Below, in pieces: positions 22,200 to 33,689 of a stretch of 64,000 bases of DNA (positions are counted from its first letter, which is position 1; each line of letters opens with the position of its first letter). Made by a program: the position numbers and the translations under genes. Source of the stretch: Lumbricus rubellus (lineage: Eukaryota > Annelida > Clitellata > Crassiclitellata > Lumbricidae). Location: NCBI GenBank assembly GCA_945859605.1, contig OX243821.1, positions 2,531,876 through 2,595,875 of the forward strand, in the 5' to 3' direction. The notes beneath the pieces were generated by a model. The model was not told where the DNA came from. It made no database searches and saw nothing but the letters and a program-made list of their open reading frames with translations.

Positions 22200-22840
22200 G
22201 TTCTCAGCCATTCCCACCCACGGACCACGGTTGCACTCTGCCAGTGCCAGTCCCAAACCTGGACAAAGGAGGAGGGCATCGCTAATGGTCTTTGTTACCA
22301 AAAAGTGACGTCAAACTGCAACTTCGACTGATCGGCTACCGGGCACCGAACAAATAAAAAATTATAATTAAATTTACTCCTCCAGTATTAGTTGTAGTTT
22401 AATGTCACCTGTGATTAGTGACGCCTCCTTACATTGTATTTTATCCCAGCTTGGTACTGTAATTGGCGGAGTGCATTTAATGACAGATTTGCACCGCGTC
22501 CCGAAATACTTTTCTTTATATAAAATGTAATTTTCTCCTAAAAATGGTGTCTAACGTTATCGAAAATTGCTTCCTACCTTTAACACAACTCCGCCCCATT
22601 CGCACTGTGACAGTGCCAGCCGCAATCCTGGATAAAGAAGGAGGGCGTCGCTAATGGTCTTTGTTACCACACAATGCCGTTAAGCTGAAACTACGAACAA
22701 ATAAGCTGCGATTATAAAAATTAATGTCAAGCCCATAACACTGCTATATGCTTTTGTGGAAGAGCCAGTGCCAAGCGCTGATAAAGGAGGAGGGCGACAC
22801 TAATGATCTTGCTATAGAAATGTAGTTGAACGGTAACGTT
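22200..22840. repeat. Recurrent ~100-bp repeat (GGAGGGCRTCGCTAATGG), three copies
   Basis: Copies near 22,225-22,330, 22,605-22,710 and 22,755-22,830, with a fourth at 34,145-34,255. All share CAGTGCCAGYC, GGATAAAGRAGGAGGGC and TAATGGTCTTTGTTA. Origin not recognised. Confidence 0.6.
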
Positions 22841-23330
22841 CTTCTTTTCGTTCTCTGTCCTTAGGCTGGTTCGAGTGTGTGACGTCTCCATTCTTCTCTG
22901 TACGGTATACGGTAACTTAATGCCGCATAAATGATGATATTATAACAATAACGAAATGTTTACCAAGCACTTAGAAACTGTGCACAATGGAATTTGTATA
23001 TATTGCGCCAGAACACTACGTTTTAGAGGTATTGAAAAAACATCATTATTATTCGGCTTGAGTTCTTTTCTATATATAGCCCTTGTAAAAAATATTCAGA
23101 GGTGTCCTAAAAGACTCAAGAGAGACTCTTTCAAACAAATCTAAGCTAGTCAATTGCTTCGCTAACGTGTGGTGGATAACACGCTGGCATGGAGAACGAG
23201 CGGAACCGAATTCAAACCATGTTGCGCGAACATGTTTTGTAGACTGCTCTTAGCGCCGTGTATTGCAGGCTGTCTGTTCTGTTAGTAGTTAAGATTGATG
23301 TTAATTAAGATTGTTGTATAACTTATTATT
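22841..23330. other. Unassigned, with a tRNA-like motif
   Basis: No gene. 23,165-23,225 has an A-box-like GTGGTGGATAACACGCTGG followed by GGAACCGAATTCAAACC. This is a weak RNA polymerase III-like pattern also seen at 32,600-32,700, and probably a SINE remnant. Confidence 0.35.
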
Positions 23331-23334
23331 GTTA

Positions 23335-23455
23335 CCATTATCACTTATCATTATCATTATCATCACTGTCATTGTTAGTGTCAGTGTCGTTATCGTTATC
23401 GTGATCATGATCGTCGTCATCATCATTATCATCGTCGTCATCGTTGTCACCGTCG

Positions 23456-23536
<81 letters not shown>

Positions 23537-23546
23537 GCAACAACAA
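23335..23546. repeat. ATC/GTC trinucleotide array (complement of GAT type)
   Basis: Low-complexity. The flank at 23,560-23,690 is the reverse complement of 29,345-29,510, so the array sits at the same point of the same host repeat as the 29.5-kb array. Confidence 0.9.
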
Positions 23547-23689
23547 CAACAACAACAACAACCGTAGGTGTTCTATGCCTTGTAAACAATATATCTCGCC
23601 GCATGCTCCAACGACTGTAGGTCTTCACTACATCAATCCGTAATGTCATCAGTCTACTCTTGGTGCGTCCCACCTCCCAATGTCGTTAA

Positions 23690-25140
23690 TTTAGACACCT
23701 TTAAATAAATGTATCCATCGTATCAAATGGTTTGTCAATTCACGCCTAATTATTGATGATCCATTATCTTGGTCTAGTCCCCTACTGCTAGCCAATGTAG
23801 CCATCACCATCACCAATTTCAAGGATGACACTCACGTATGTTTCCACCTAGATCTATGTTTTTCCTAAGATTTTTTATGCATTTTAAGGTAAAAACAAAC
23901 GAAATACCACAACAAAAGGGGAAAAAATTAGTAGTGGAAACTATTCATAGGTCTTCACAAAATTTGACCTGAAAAGGTAAACATTTTTACACATTTTACC
24001 AGCTAAAAAGGTCATCAGAAATGTTAAGCTAGCACCTTCGTCCCCCCCCCCAAAAAAAAATCTACGTATTTTTGAGACAAACTCTGAATCTAGCTTTTTC
24101 TAGCCTTATTAATCGATCTGATCAGCCCTACTTTAAAATTCAGAGTGGCATCCCTGGTCGTTAAACACTAAATAAAAGAACAGATTTAGAAACATTATTT
24201 ATACACCTTTAAATAAATTTCCGCTGGCTATTAAATCTTTCCGTCGAATGCCGGATCATGAAGTCATGAAGATTTTAGCGAACAATCACCAATCCTATTG
24301 CTACCTTTGTCACGGAATATTCTCCCTCCCTTTAAAGCTAACTGGGCTACGGTGAAATAATCTATCTCCGGATGGACTATACCGGTGTAGACTATCCGGG
24401 AGCATAACCCATTACATCCCTATCTTTGAGAAATGCGCATATTTTGAAAAATTTTGTGTGTAATCAAAATTTAAAGAAGCGACTCTAATAATAATAATAT
24501 TGTTTTAAGTGTCCTAAGCAATGTTCGGAGCAAGGTAACTCGCATTCAATTAGTCAGTGATGATTCTAAATGTTCTTAAGCGTCCTAAATGTTCTAAGTA
24601 CTACAAAATAGAAACAAACTAAATTATCATCATCATCATCATCATCATCATCATTTTATCATCATCATTTCATCATCACCATCGTCGTCGTCGTCATCGT
24701 TAAACTGACTTTAGTACTAAATTTACTACTACGGAAAGATCTTTAACCCTGTGGCCTTTCTGAATGAATTAGCCTACACTTCGCTTAGGTTCTTGAGTAG
24801 GAATTGCGCTTGTTCTCAGTATCTAAACAGTTGGTTGCCTCCATTGATGGTGGTATATGGCTTATGCCTATTGTTTACACCATCTGTATTGTAACATTGA
24901 GATTCTTCGTTCGATCCTCTGAGGTGATTGCTCTGTATTTGGACCTTAAGACTCGAGTCCTTATGACTTATGTTATTCAGTGCCATCGAATGGAGCTTCG
25001 GAATCAGATAATGGAGCTTCATAAAATTAATGATTAGTTGTGATGGTGTCACCGTAACAGTGGGAGCATTAGCAATACAGTTGAGGTTAGCAGTACTAAA
25101 CTGAAAAAAAGTTATAAGTCGCGAGTTGACCAAAGAATTT
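23690..25140. other. Repeat debris without a gene
   Basis: Holds ACACCTTTAAATAAAT phrases at 23,696 and 24,204, a fragment of the hAT family (23,995-24,060) and a short ATC array at 24,623-24,706. Nothing codes. Confidence 0.4.
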
Positions 25141-25393
25141 AAACGCTTTTGGAGAATAACTTAAAGGTGTTTAAGATGTCCGTGGTTTTTCTGTTGAGTG
25201 TTTAACGACATCTTGCGGCACACAAGGCCGTTAATATCGACTGCGAGATTGGACTTATGGCAGTATAATCCACCAAGGCTGACTTACTTATATGAAACGT
25301 TTAACATTTTACTTAAAGGTATTCTAAGTGCAAAAACGGCTTTTATGCGTTTTTCAGATTTCATTCAACCGCTTGCTTGAAACTGACTTATTT
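25141..25393 (-). repeat. Host repeat module in minus orientation, split by a hAT
   Basis: Reads inverted: TTAAAGGTGTTT, GAGTGTTTAACGACATCTTGCGGC, GACTTACTTATATGAAACG. The repeat resumes at 27,539 (TTTAAAGGTGTTTTAG, GCAATATTTCTTCTCCAGG) after the 25,402-27,530 insertion, which lies near its TATA segment. Confidence 0.6.
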
Positions 25394-25401
25394 ATATATA
25401 C

Positions 25402-27530
25402 CAGCGGTTCTCAACCTGTGGGTCGCGACCCCACGGGGGTCGCCTGACGATTTGCCAGGGGTCGCCTGACCCTTCAGAAATTTGTAAAATATGTGATAGC
25501 AATTTAAACGATATATCTACTACACCAGCGGTTCTCAACCTTTTTTGTGCGGCGACCCCTTTGTAGCATTTCGAAAGTTGTGACGACCCCAACAACGAAA
25601 TTGATAGAGTAACCTTCCCTTCAAGCTCACTTTTTATGCATTTTCATTTCACAATTCGAAAAACTGGTTTGGACAATTATATGAGGTTTCCTGGCATTGC
25701 GAATCTGAGTGCTACCTATTCGATAGGTTGAAGTTCAAGTTCCATAAGTCTATTCGGCAAGAGGAGGGGTCTGGTGAGGGGTTGTAAGTGCTTCTCCCCA
25801 TTTGCATTTTTTTTAAATTTTCACACTACAACGGAATCAATTTAAGCTGTCTTTCTAACGAAATTGCTCATCATTTGAGTGCTGATTTAAGTGTTGTTTA
25901 AGGTTTCAAAAGTGCCCCTCGCATTATTTAAATTCTTTTGAATTTCCGCACTGCAGTGGTAACATATTATGCTTTCATCTCAAAAAACGTCTCACGATAA
26001 CATTGCGGAAATACATGGTTTAGGACTTTAGTAGCCTAAATTCCTATATCCATTGTATAGGCTAATTTTTTCGAATTTTCACGCTGCAATGGTAGCATTT
26101 TAAGCTGTGAGCTTCGAAAAATTGCTCATTTTTCAAGGCTGAAATATGAAAAGTCTTAGCAAAAATTATTTTAAATTGTTATAGTGTAGTACAGCGGTTC
26201 TCAACCTGTGGGTCGCGACCCCACGGGGGTCGCCTGACGATTTGCCAGGGGTCGCCTGACCCTTCAGAAATTTGTAAAATATGTGATAGCAATTTAAACG
26301 ATATATCTACTACACTATAACAATTTAAAATAATTTTTGCTAAGACTTTTGTTATGAGTCATTCGTTAGATTACGGCGGTTATTTAAATATTTTCCGTTT
26401 TAGCTTTCAAATATAAATTCCACTTTTACGATTCATCTAAAAAATTATGCAATATTCGGGTTGCTCAGAGAATCAGTGCAATCATCTTTAGTGAGGTCAT
26501 TACAGAGGCGGAGACTTAGGGTGACAGAGAACGGTCCCCTCAAAATTAGTGGTGGATACCAAGCTGCTCAGGCTATATTTTTCAATTTTTTACAGTTATT
26601 TAATAAATGTCATTATAAATTTATAAATTGTCATCCATTGCTTATCCATTACGAACAATTTTATTAGGATGCCAGCATAAACTGTTATCATTAGGCCTAC
26701 CGTTTGTAAATTAGAAAAATTTCACACAATATGTAGAACTTGGAACATTTATTTTATTGAAGTTTTAAATCACGCATTTGAGCACAGAAAATGCCAGAAA
26801 TCATGAGTAACTTTGCTAAGATGACAGCTTAAAATGTTACATTATGCAAATCTCCAAATCGTAAACAATAATATTATTGGGAGACGACACTTTGAAGTCT
26901 TAAATCCTCAATATCAGCCTTGAAAAATGAGCAATTTTTCGAAGCTCACAGCTTAAAATGCTACCATTGCAGCGTGAAAATTCGAAAAAATTAGCCTATA
27001 CAATGGATATAGGAATTTAGGCTACTAAAGTCCTAAACCATGTATTTCCGCAATGTTATCGTGAGACGTTTTTTGAGATGAAAGCATAATATGTTACCAC
27101 TGCAGTGCGGAAATTCAAAAGAATTTAAATAATGCGAGGGGCACTTTTGAAACCTTAAACAACACTTAAATCAGCACTCAAATGATGAGCAATTTCGTTA
27201 GAAAGACAGCTTAAATTGATTCCGTTGTAGTGTGAAAATTTAAAAAAAATGCAAATGGGGAGAAGCACTTACAACCCCTCACCAGACCCCTCCTCTTGCC
27301 GAATAGACTTATGGAACTTGAACTTCAACCTATCGAATAGGTAGCACTCAGATTCGCAATGCCAGGAAACCTCATATAATTGTCCAAACCAGTTTTTCGA
27401 ATTGTGAAATGAAAATGCATAAAAAGTGAGCTTGAAGGGAAGGTTACTCTATCAATTTCGTTGTTGGGGTCGTCACAACTTTCGAAATGCTACAAAGGGG
27501 TCGCCGCACAAAAAAGGTTGAGAACCGCTG
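25402..27530. mobile_element. hAT composite with ~600-bp inverted arms, TSD ATATATAC
   Basis: Starts and ends with the hAT terminus CAGCGGTTCTCAACCT, flanked by exact 8-bp duplications ATATATAC (25,394-25,401 and 27,531-27,538). From 25,526 a second CAGCGGTTCTCAACCTTT terminus begins a left arm (to ~26,150) that is the near-perfect reverse complement of 26,925-27,530. The first 124 bp (25,402-25,525) recurs at 26,192-26,315 within the centre. The termini resemble the SPIN/OposCharlie group of hATs. No transposase frame is seen. Confidence 0.85.
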
Positions 27531-27704
27531 ATATATACGATTTAAGATCTAATTTAAAGGTGTTTTAGTTCCAAAAGCTGATATTATGCTTAGTTCATAT
27601 TTAATTTTTCGGTGTGAAATCTTCAAAATGACATTTCAGTGGCAATATTTCTTCTCCAGGTGGCGGGTCAGGGTGCCGAAAGGACCTAAGCAAAATGGGG
27701 TAAC

Positions 27705-27972
27705 AATCCAAGATAAAAATGCACCATTAACGATTTAATTTCGCAAAGATTTTCTGCGTACGCTAATCCAGGCCCTCGAGGATCGTTACCACATTTTGCT
27801 TAGGCTCTTTTTTTACTATATCACTACGTTTAACTTTGGAATAATAGTAATAATTGGTGTATTATGTTCACTAACGGTCCTAAGCCACATCTCAGAGTTG
27901 ATATGAACGGCCTTATTTGACGCAAGATGTCGCTAAAAATTCAAGAAGGAAGTCAGATGTAAGGAACGTTAA
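27705..27972 (+). repeat. Host repeat module, split by a piggyBac-like element
   Basis: GATAAAAATGCACCATTAACG, the GC-richer block and ATGAACGGCCTTATTTGACG precede the insertion site TTAA. It resumes at 28,961 with TTAGACATCATTAAATAAATG. Confidence 0.55.
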
Positions 27973-28956
27973 CCCTCGGGCTACCAGGGGGGGGGTGGTA
28001 TCCACCCCCCCCCTAGGTTTTTCCCAAATCAAACTTTTTTGGTTAGGAATAAAATTTTGACGTTTTAAGTAGCTGTAGAGGATTCATTTGCACACATTTT
28101 GAGCTAAAATGTGTGATGATATACCATACCATTCAAAAGTTATACCCGATATACCCGAGGCACCAGGGGGGGGGTGGATACCACCCCCCCCCTTAGATTA
28201 TCGGCTGTATCTTATCCGTCCTTTGACATGAAGAGACACCAATTACACCATTCTGTAGAGGGAATGTGGGGCTACGCTGTGGTGGTCACGGAGTTGTCTT
28301 TGGACAACCGGAAGTGCTCAAAATAAATTAAAATATAAATAAAGGTGTTTTATTTTCATAAAATTTTTATGTTTTTCCTATTAAAAATTATTCATAATTT
28401 ATTTTTTAAGAGAAATAAATTATGTCATTCTATAGAGGGCATTCAGGGCTATTTTTTGATACCAATTAATTTGACATTTGATGACCGGAAGTGCTCAAAA
28501 TAAATTTAAATGTGTGAAAATGTTGGGTTTTATTTACAACGCAAACCGATAAGTCTGCGTAAACGTTTTTCAGCATGTTTTACATGTTTTTTCTCTTTTT
28601 ATTGTAACTAAAACTAACTTACTACTAGTTTTTATAGTTGAATATTGGACTTTATTATATGTAAACTATTTTTAATTAAATAAATTGTTAAAAACACACA
28701 GAATCTAATATTTTGCTTATGCGAAAGTATACATTTTGTGGAATCGACGGGTGCCTACGGTAAAAAATTCATAACTTTGGGGTGCTTTCATATATTTCAA
28801 ATCTAATTATACCATTTTGTGCAGAAATGAATGCTGAATCCATAGGTGTATTACAAGTTATGATATCTCAAACCAAACCCAAAATCCAGGGGGGGGGGTG
28901 GTAACCACCCCCCCCTTGGTAGTCAGTGTTACAAAAAAAGCTTGGTAGCCTGAGGG
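27973..28956. mobile_element. piggyBac-like element, TTAA target duplication
   Basis: 984 bp between TTAA at 27,969-27,972 and 28,957-28,960, with inverted ends CCCTCGGGCTACCA and TGGTAGCCTGAGGG. Three GC palindromes (27,984-28,018; 28,163-28,195; 28,886-28,919), each a run of 8-10 G then TGG-TA-CCA and a run of C, are spread through it. No transposase is readable; non-autonomous. Confidence 0.85.
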
Positions 28957-28960
28957 TTAA

Positions 28961-29512
28961 TTAGACATCATTAAATAAATGTTCATAAGCTATTAAAGGC
29001 TTTTGTCAAAGCACAATTCAACAATTTTCTCGTTGAAGTTGACCATTGCTCTATTGCTAATGCTGCCACCATCACCGATAATCATTTATGAAGCCCCATT
29101 GTATAATTATGAAGCTCCATTCGATGACGCTGTGAATAAAAAAAACACATAGGGATAGGTGGAATCATACGTGAGTGTCATCCTTGACATTGGTGATGGT
29201 GACGGCTAGCTGCAGTAGAGTAAAGAGATGGTTGTCTATAATTGTGACACATGATTGCAACAATTAATTAGCTGTGTGTTGACAAAACTATTTAATACAA
29301 TGGATAAATTTATTAAAAGGTGTCTAAATAATGTTTTCCTGAATTTGTTTTTAATGAGCGTTTAACGACATTGGGAGGTGGGTCGCATCGAGAGTGGACA
29401 GATGACATTATGGATTGATGTGGATAAGACCTACAGTCGCTGGGGCATGCAGCGAGAGATATTGTGTAAAAGGCATCGGACACCTACGGGTATTGAGCCC
29501 ACGGTTGTTGTT
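28961..29512. repeat. Host repeat continuing to the GAT array
   Basis: 28,961-29,150 continues the module. 29,290-29,360 is an inverted TTAAAAGGTGTCTAAAT...GCGTTTAACGACATTGGG piece. 29,345-29,512 is homologous to the complement of 23,560-23,690. Confidence 0.5.
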
Positions 29513-29890
<378 letters not shown>

Positions 29891-30119
29891 GATATTGTCG
29901 TGAATTTTAATGCTGAACTTAATAGGTCTATGCGTAGAAACAGAAAAAATCTAACTCTGAAATTATTATATATTGGAGCTTCATAAATTAATGATTAGCG
30001 GTGGCGCATGGAATAAAACATACTGGCATGGTTGTCGGTAGAGCTAATCGTTTATTAAGCTCCTTCGATATTACATTAGTCCCACGTTTCATTACCACAT
30101 AAATTTTTGGTAAATCTGA

Positions 30120-30490
30120 TCCTGAATTTAATTCTACAAAAATCTTATGAGGATGGGCTAATCCTGCAAATCCCGGTTCGTTACCCCATTTTGCTAAGAC
30201 CCCTTCGGGACCTGGCCCGCACCCTGCTGAAAAACACATTGCCACTGTAACGCAATTGTAAAGATTTCATACACAAAAATGAAGTCTTAAAAAAGCATGA
30301 TGACTATTTTTGCACTTAGAACACCTTTATGTACAATTTTTAACGCTTTATATAAACAAGTCAGTTTCGCACAATTGGTGGATTTTAGTCATACACTGTT
30401 AATCTCACGCTCAATATTAACGGCCTTGTGTGCCGCAAGATGTCGTTAAACATTCAACAGCAAAAAACCAAATGTAAAGAACATCATTAA
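30120..30490 (+). repeat. Host repeat module, TATA type, copy
   Basis: GGATGGGCTAATCCTGC, CACCCTGCTGAAAAACACATTG, AACACCTTTATGTAC, TTTATATAAACAAGTCAG and GCAAGATGTCGTTAAACATTC. Confidence 0.55.
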
Positions 30491-30508
30491 TTTTCATGTC
30501 ATGTCATG

Positions 30509-31243
30509 TCAATCACCGACGTCGCTGCGCGACGGTTGGTCGCATGCATGGACTACAGCTCTCCACTGCCTCCTATCGCGTGCAGCGGCGAGAAGATTGG
30601 ATCCGGAAAGACGGGACCAAGCAAGAATATTGTCAATCCAGCTAATACGCGGTCTACCCTTGCGTCGATAACCTTCCACGTGACCCAGCATAATGGCTTT
30701 TTCCACGCAATCCTGGGGAATCCTGATGGTATGACCGAAATAGGAGAGTTTGCGAGCCTTAATGGAACCCAAGAGCTCTGGTGAAGTTCCGGCAAGCCGA
30801 TAAACCTGCTCTGTGGTAAGTTTGAGCGTCCAAGAAATGCGCAAAAGCTTACGGGTACATTTGTTCTCGAAACTCTGTATCTGCTTTTCCTCCGCCTTTT
30901 TAAGCACCCATGATTCGCAACCATAGGTTGCAACTGACCAGACCAAGGATTTCATCAAACGAAGCTTGGTTTGAGTACTAATGGACTTGTTTTTCCAGAC
31001 CTTCGTAAGCTTCACCATGACCGCCATACCCATGGCCAGCCTGGACTTAATATCGACTGAGCACTTTGCATCGCTTGAGATTTTGCTGCCTAGATATGTA
31101 AAGTTATCCACTTGTTTGAGTTCACTGTCCGCGACAAAAATCCTGAGGATCCTATCGGTATTGGTCATAACCTTCGTCTTTGAAACATTTATCTTTAAAC
31201 CGTACTCCTTGGCAGCGGATTCGACACGATTGACGAGCTCATT
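30509..31243 (-). pseudogene. LINE RT C-terminal part, RTE-like
   Basis: A continuous minus-strand frame of about 245 codons ends at TGA 30,509-30,511. It reads the distal part of a reverse transcriptase and the linked C-terminal domain: INELVNRVESAAKEYGLKIN, VDNFTYLGSKISSD, LRLMKSLVWSVATYGCESW, NKCTRKLLRISW, LSYFGHTIRI, GRPRISWIDNI and AARDRRQWR. The YLGS..S and YGCESW blocks are typical of RTE-like endonuclease-reverse transcriptases. The 5' side is cut at ~31,244, where host repeat (TTAGACACCTTTAAAACAAT) begins. The 3' end is followed by a short TGACA-type tandem tail (30,490-30,512), as RTE elements often have. The frame is intact, but the YADD catalytic box is missing, so the copy cannot work alone. 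Confidence 0.8.
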
Positions 31244-32590
31244 AATTTTAGACACCTTTAAAACAATATTCAACAAGCTTATAAATAATCTGGTCCACTC
31301 AAGGTATCAATTTTTTTTCGTTCTAGTTGAATTCAACCATCACAATTATAATAATAATATTCTTTTGCTAAACCTGCCCATCCCGGATCGTTACCCCGTT
31401 TTGCTTAGGCCCCTTCGGCACTCCAACCCGCAATCTGCTAAAAATATATTGTCATTGAAACGTTACTGTAAAGATTTCACACACTAAAACATAAGCATAA
31501 TAATTGTGAGCTTTGGACTTCAATTACTTAATACACCTTTAAATAAAATTTTCATCCGTTTACATAAGTTAGTCAGTTTCGTACAATTGGTGGATCATAA
31601 CGACCAGCGAAATAATTATAACGCTGTGATTAATCAACGTGCGATTAACGCGTTAAAAATTGCGAATAAATGTTTTTACCGCATTAATCGTTTATTATGT
31701 TTGATCAAAATAGAATAAAAGGCAGATAAAATCGTTTTAAACGGAAAGCTCATACTTAAAACTAGTGCTACATTTTTTGCGAACATTCGAAGAAAAAAAA
31801 TCGAATGCCATCGTAGCAATTCGTCGCTCAATTATTGTCTGCGTTCGAACCATCTCTTCATCTGCGGAGGGGGTACGATTAACACGGGGGATACTCTACT
31901 ATGTGACACCGTCACTGTCAAAACAAATCATTTATGAAGCTCCTCTATTTAAATTATTACGAAGCTTCATTTGATGGCGCTGAGTAACTGAGTGAAGGAC
32001 TTGAATCTCAAGGTCATTATATGGTAACAGCTTCAGAGAATCGAATCTGTGTTCACAATGTTACAAGGCAGATGCATGGAACCAATCAATTTCCTGATCT
32101 ATTATCATTTATCATAATATAATGAAGAGTTTTTTCTTGGTAATTAGGTCCCAGTAGAGGGATCACTCCCTTCGGGTAGCCTATAGCTACCTACATTTTA
32201 CAGTAATGATTGTACAGTGTACACTAGGCTTTACCATCGCAATTGTTAACTGTAATTAATCACTTTGTGTACTATTATGAATGCATAATTGTCTGTTTGA
32301 TATTCTTGGGATCAATAAACAAGTTCAAGTCCAAGTTCAAATAGGCAACCACTTCCTATAATCAATAGAGACAACGGCGTAGAAAGCACATGAAAGATAC
32401 CGAGGACAAGCGGCGTGTAATCATTTCAAAAAAGACATAATATTGTTAATAGAGAGCTTCCCGAGCAGTAGCAAGTTTAGTACTGATGTCAGTTTAACTT
32501 AATGATGACGACGTCGACGACGATGACGGTGACGATGATATTTGGACACCTTTAAATAATTATTTACTAGTTATTAAATGCTTCTCAAAC
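31244..32590. repeat. Host repeat modules and unassigned AT-rich sequence
   Basis: 31,250-31,600 is a module copy (ACACCTTTAAATAAAATTTTC, AGTCAGTTTCGTACAATTGG). 31,920-32,080 is the downstream half. 32,270-32,345 resembles a LINE 3' end with an AAGTTC tandem tail. 31,600-31,900 is unassigned. No gene. Confidence 0.4.
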
Positions 32591-32714
32591 TGACCGCTAT
32601 TCGCTGGCGTGGAGAGCGAGAGGAACCGAGATCGTGTCTTGTAGGGCGATCGTGCTTTGGAGGTTGCCATTAGCTCCGTGCATCTCTTCAGAACAAGTAA
32701 AGCCCGTGACGGTT

Positions 32715-33130
32715 GAAATACCTTGGCTACAGTAACTGGTGTAGTTGTCCAAGAGGTCTTTTGGCGAAGCCGAATGCGTCAGAGTACTAAAGGTGGAACA
32801 GGTTGTAGGTCTGGTGGAAATGATAATTGGAGTTGTAGGAAGACGAGCTGGAGTTGTTTGTATGGAGTCGAATTGTTCTTGAATCGGAGAAGGAAAAGAT
32901 CATATTGTGTCTAAGACGGACTCATTAGGAATTGTAATGCTTAACATTCTCTGCTTTGAGGGATTATTTCAAAACGTGCTGCGAATTTTAGTGATGAGGT
33001 GATGGAAGGCCGAAGCGGTGAAATGGTGAGCGTGTTGAACGAAGTGGCTGGATGGTGGACAATTATTATAGATGAATCTGGAATACTGCGACTAAAGTAA
33101 TCTGCAAAGTTTTACAACACTATTTATACA
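32715..33130. repeat. Interspersed LINE-tail repeat, copy
   Basis: Colinear with 18,890-19,220: GTAGTTGTCCAAGAGGTCTT, AGGTGGAACAGGTTGTAGG, GGAAAAGATCATATTGTGTC, TTTTAGTGATGAGGTGATGG. Confidence 0.6.
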
Positions 33131-33217
33131 TAATATACTCAGCATAAAAATGGTGTTTTAGAAATTGAACGAATACGAGTATATATATACGCATTCGCTA
33201 TTATAGTGGTCATCTGG

Positions 33218-33445
33218 TCACCTGGTGCCGTCAGATCTTGGGGCTCTGGCGACAGTTTTGATGTATCCTCTCCAGTGTTTCCTCTCTTTTGTTGCCTCTC
33301 TTAGCGTCTCCAAGCTCATACCAGACCTTTCGTGTATTTCATTCATCCATTTCTTCCTTGGTCTTCCTCGTCTTCTCCTTCCCTCTCCGCATGCCATCAT
33401 CAATTCTTTGTCCAAACCATTTGATCTCATCACGTGGCCGAAGTA
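33218..33445 (-). pseudogene. LINE RT C-terminal fragment, RTE-like
   Basis: Minus-strand MMRSNGLDKELMMACGEG, then GRPRKKWMNEI, then REATKERKHWR: sister of the fragment at 14,767-15,007. Severely 5'-truncated, ending in TGA near 33,220. Confidence 0.72.
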
Positions 33446-33689
33446 GCTAAATTTCCTCTTAGTTGCTGAATAAAAACCGTCGAAACTATGAGACTATGTC
33501 AGAAATTACCCTGCTGATTACCCGGATGGACGTCACATGCATCGCCCTTGACGCATCAGAAGATCACGATCTGTGATTGGCTGAGAGGTTTCGGCTTCAT
33601 ATGCCTTAGATAGGCCACTATAATAAGTCCCAGGTTTTACTGAACAGGTCAACCACATTTGTTATTCTGGGCCTGAATTTGACTATTTG

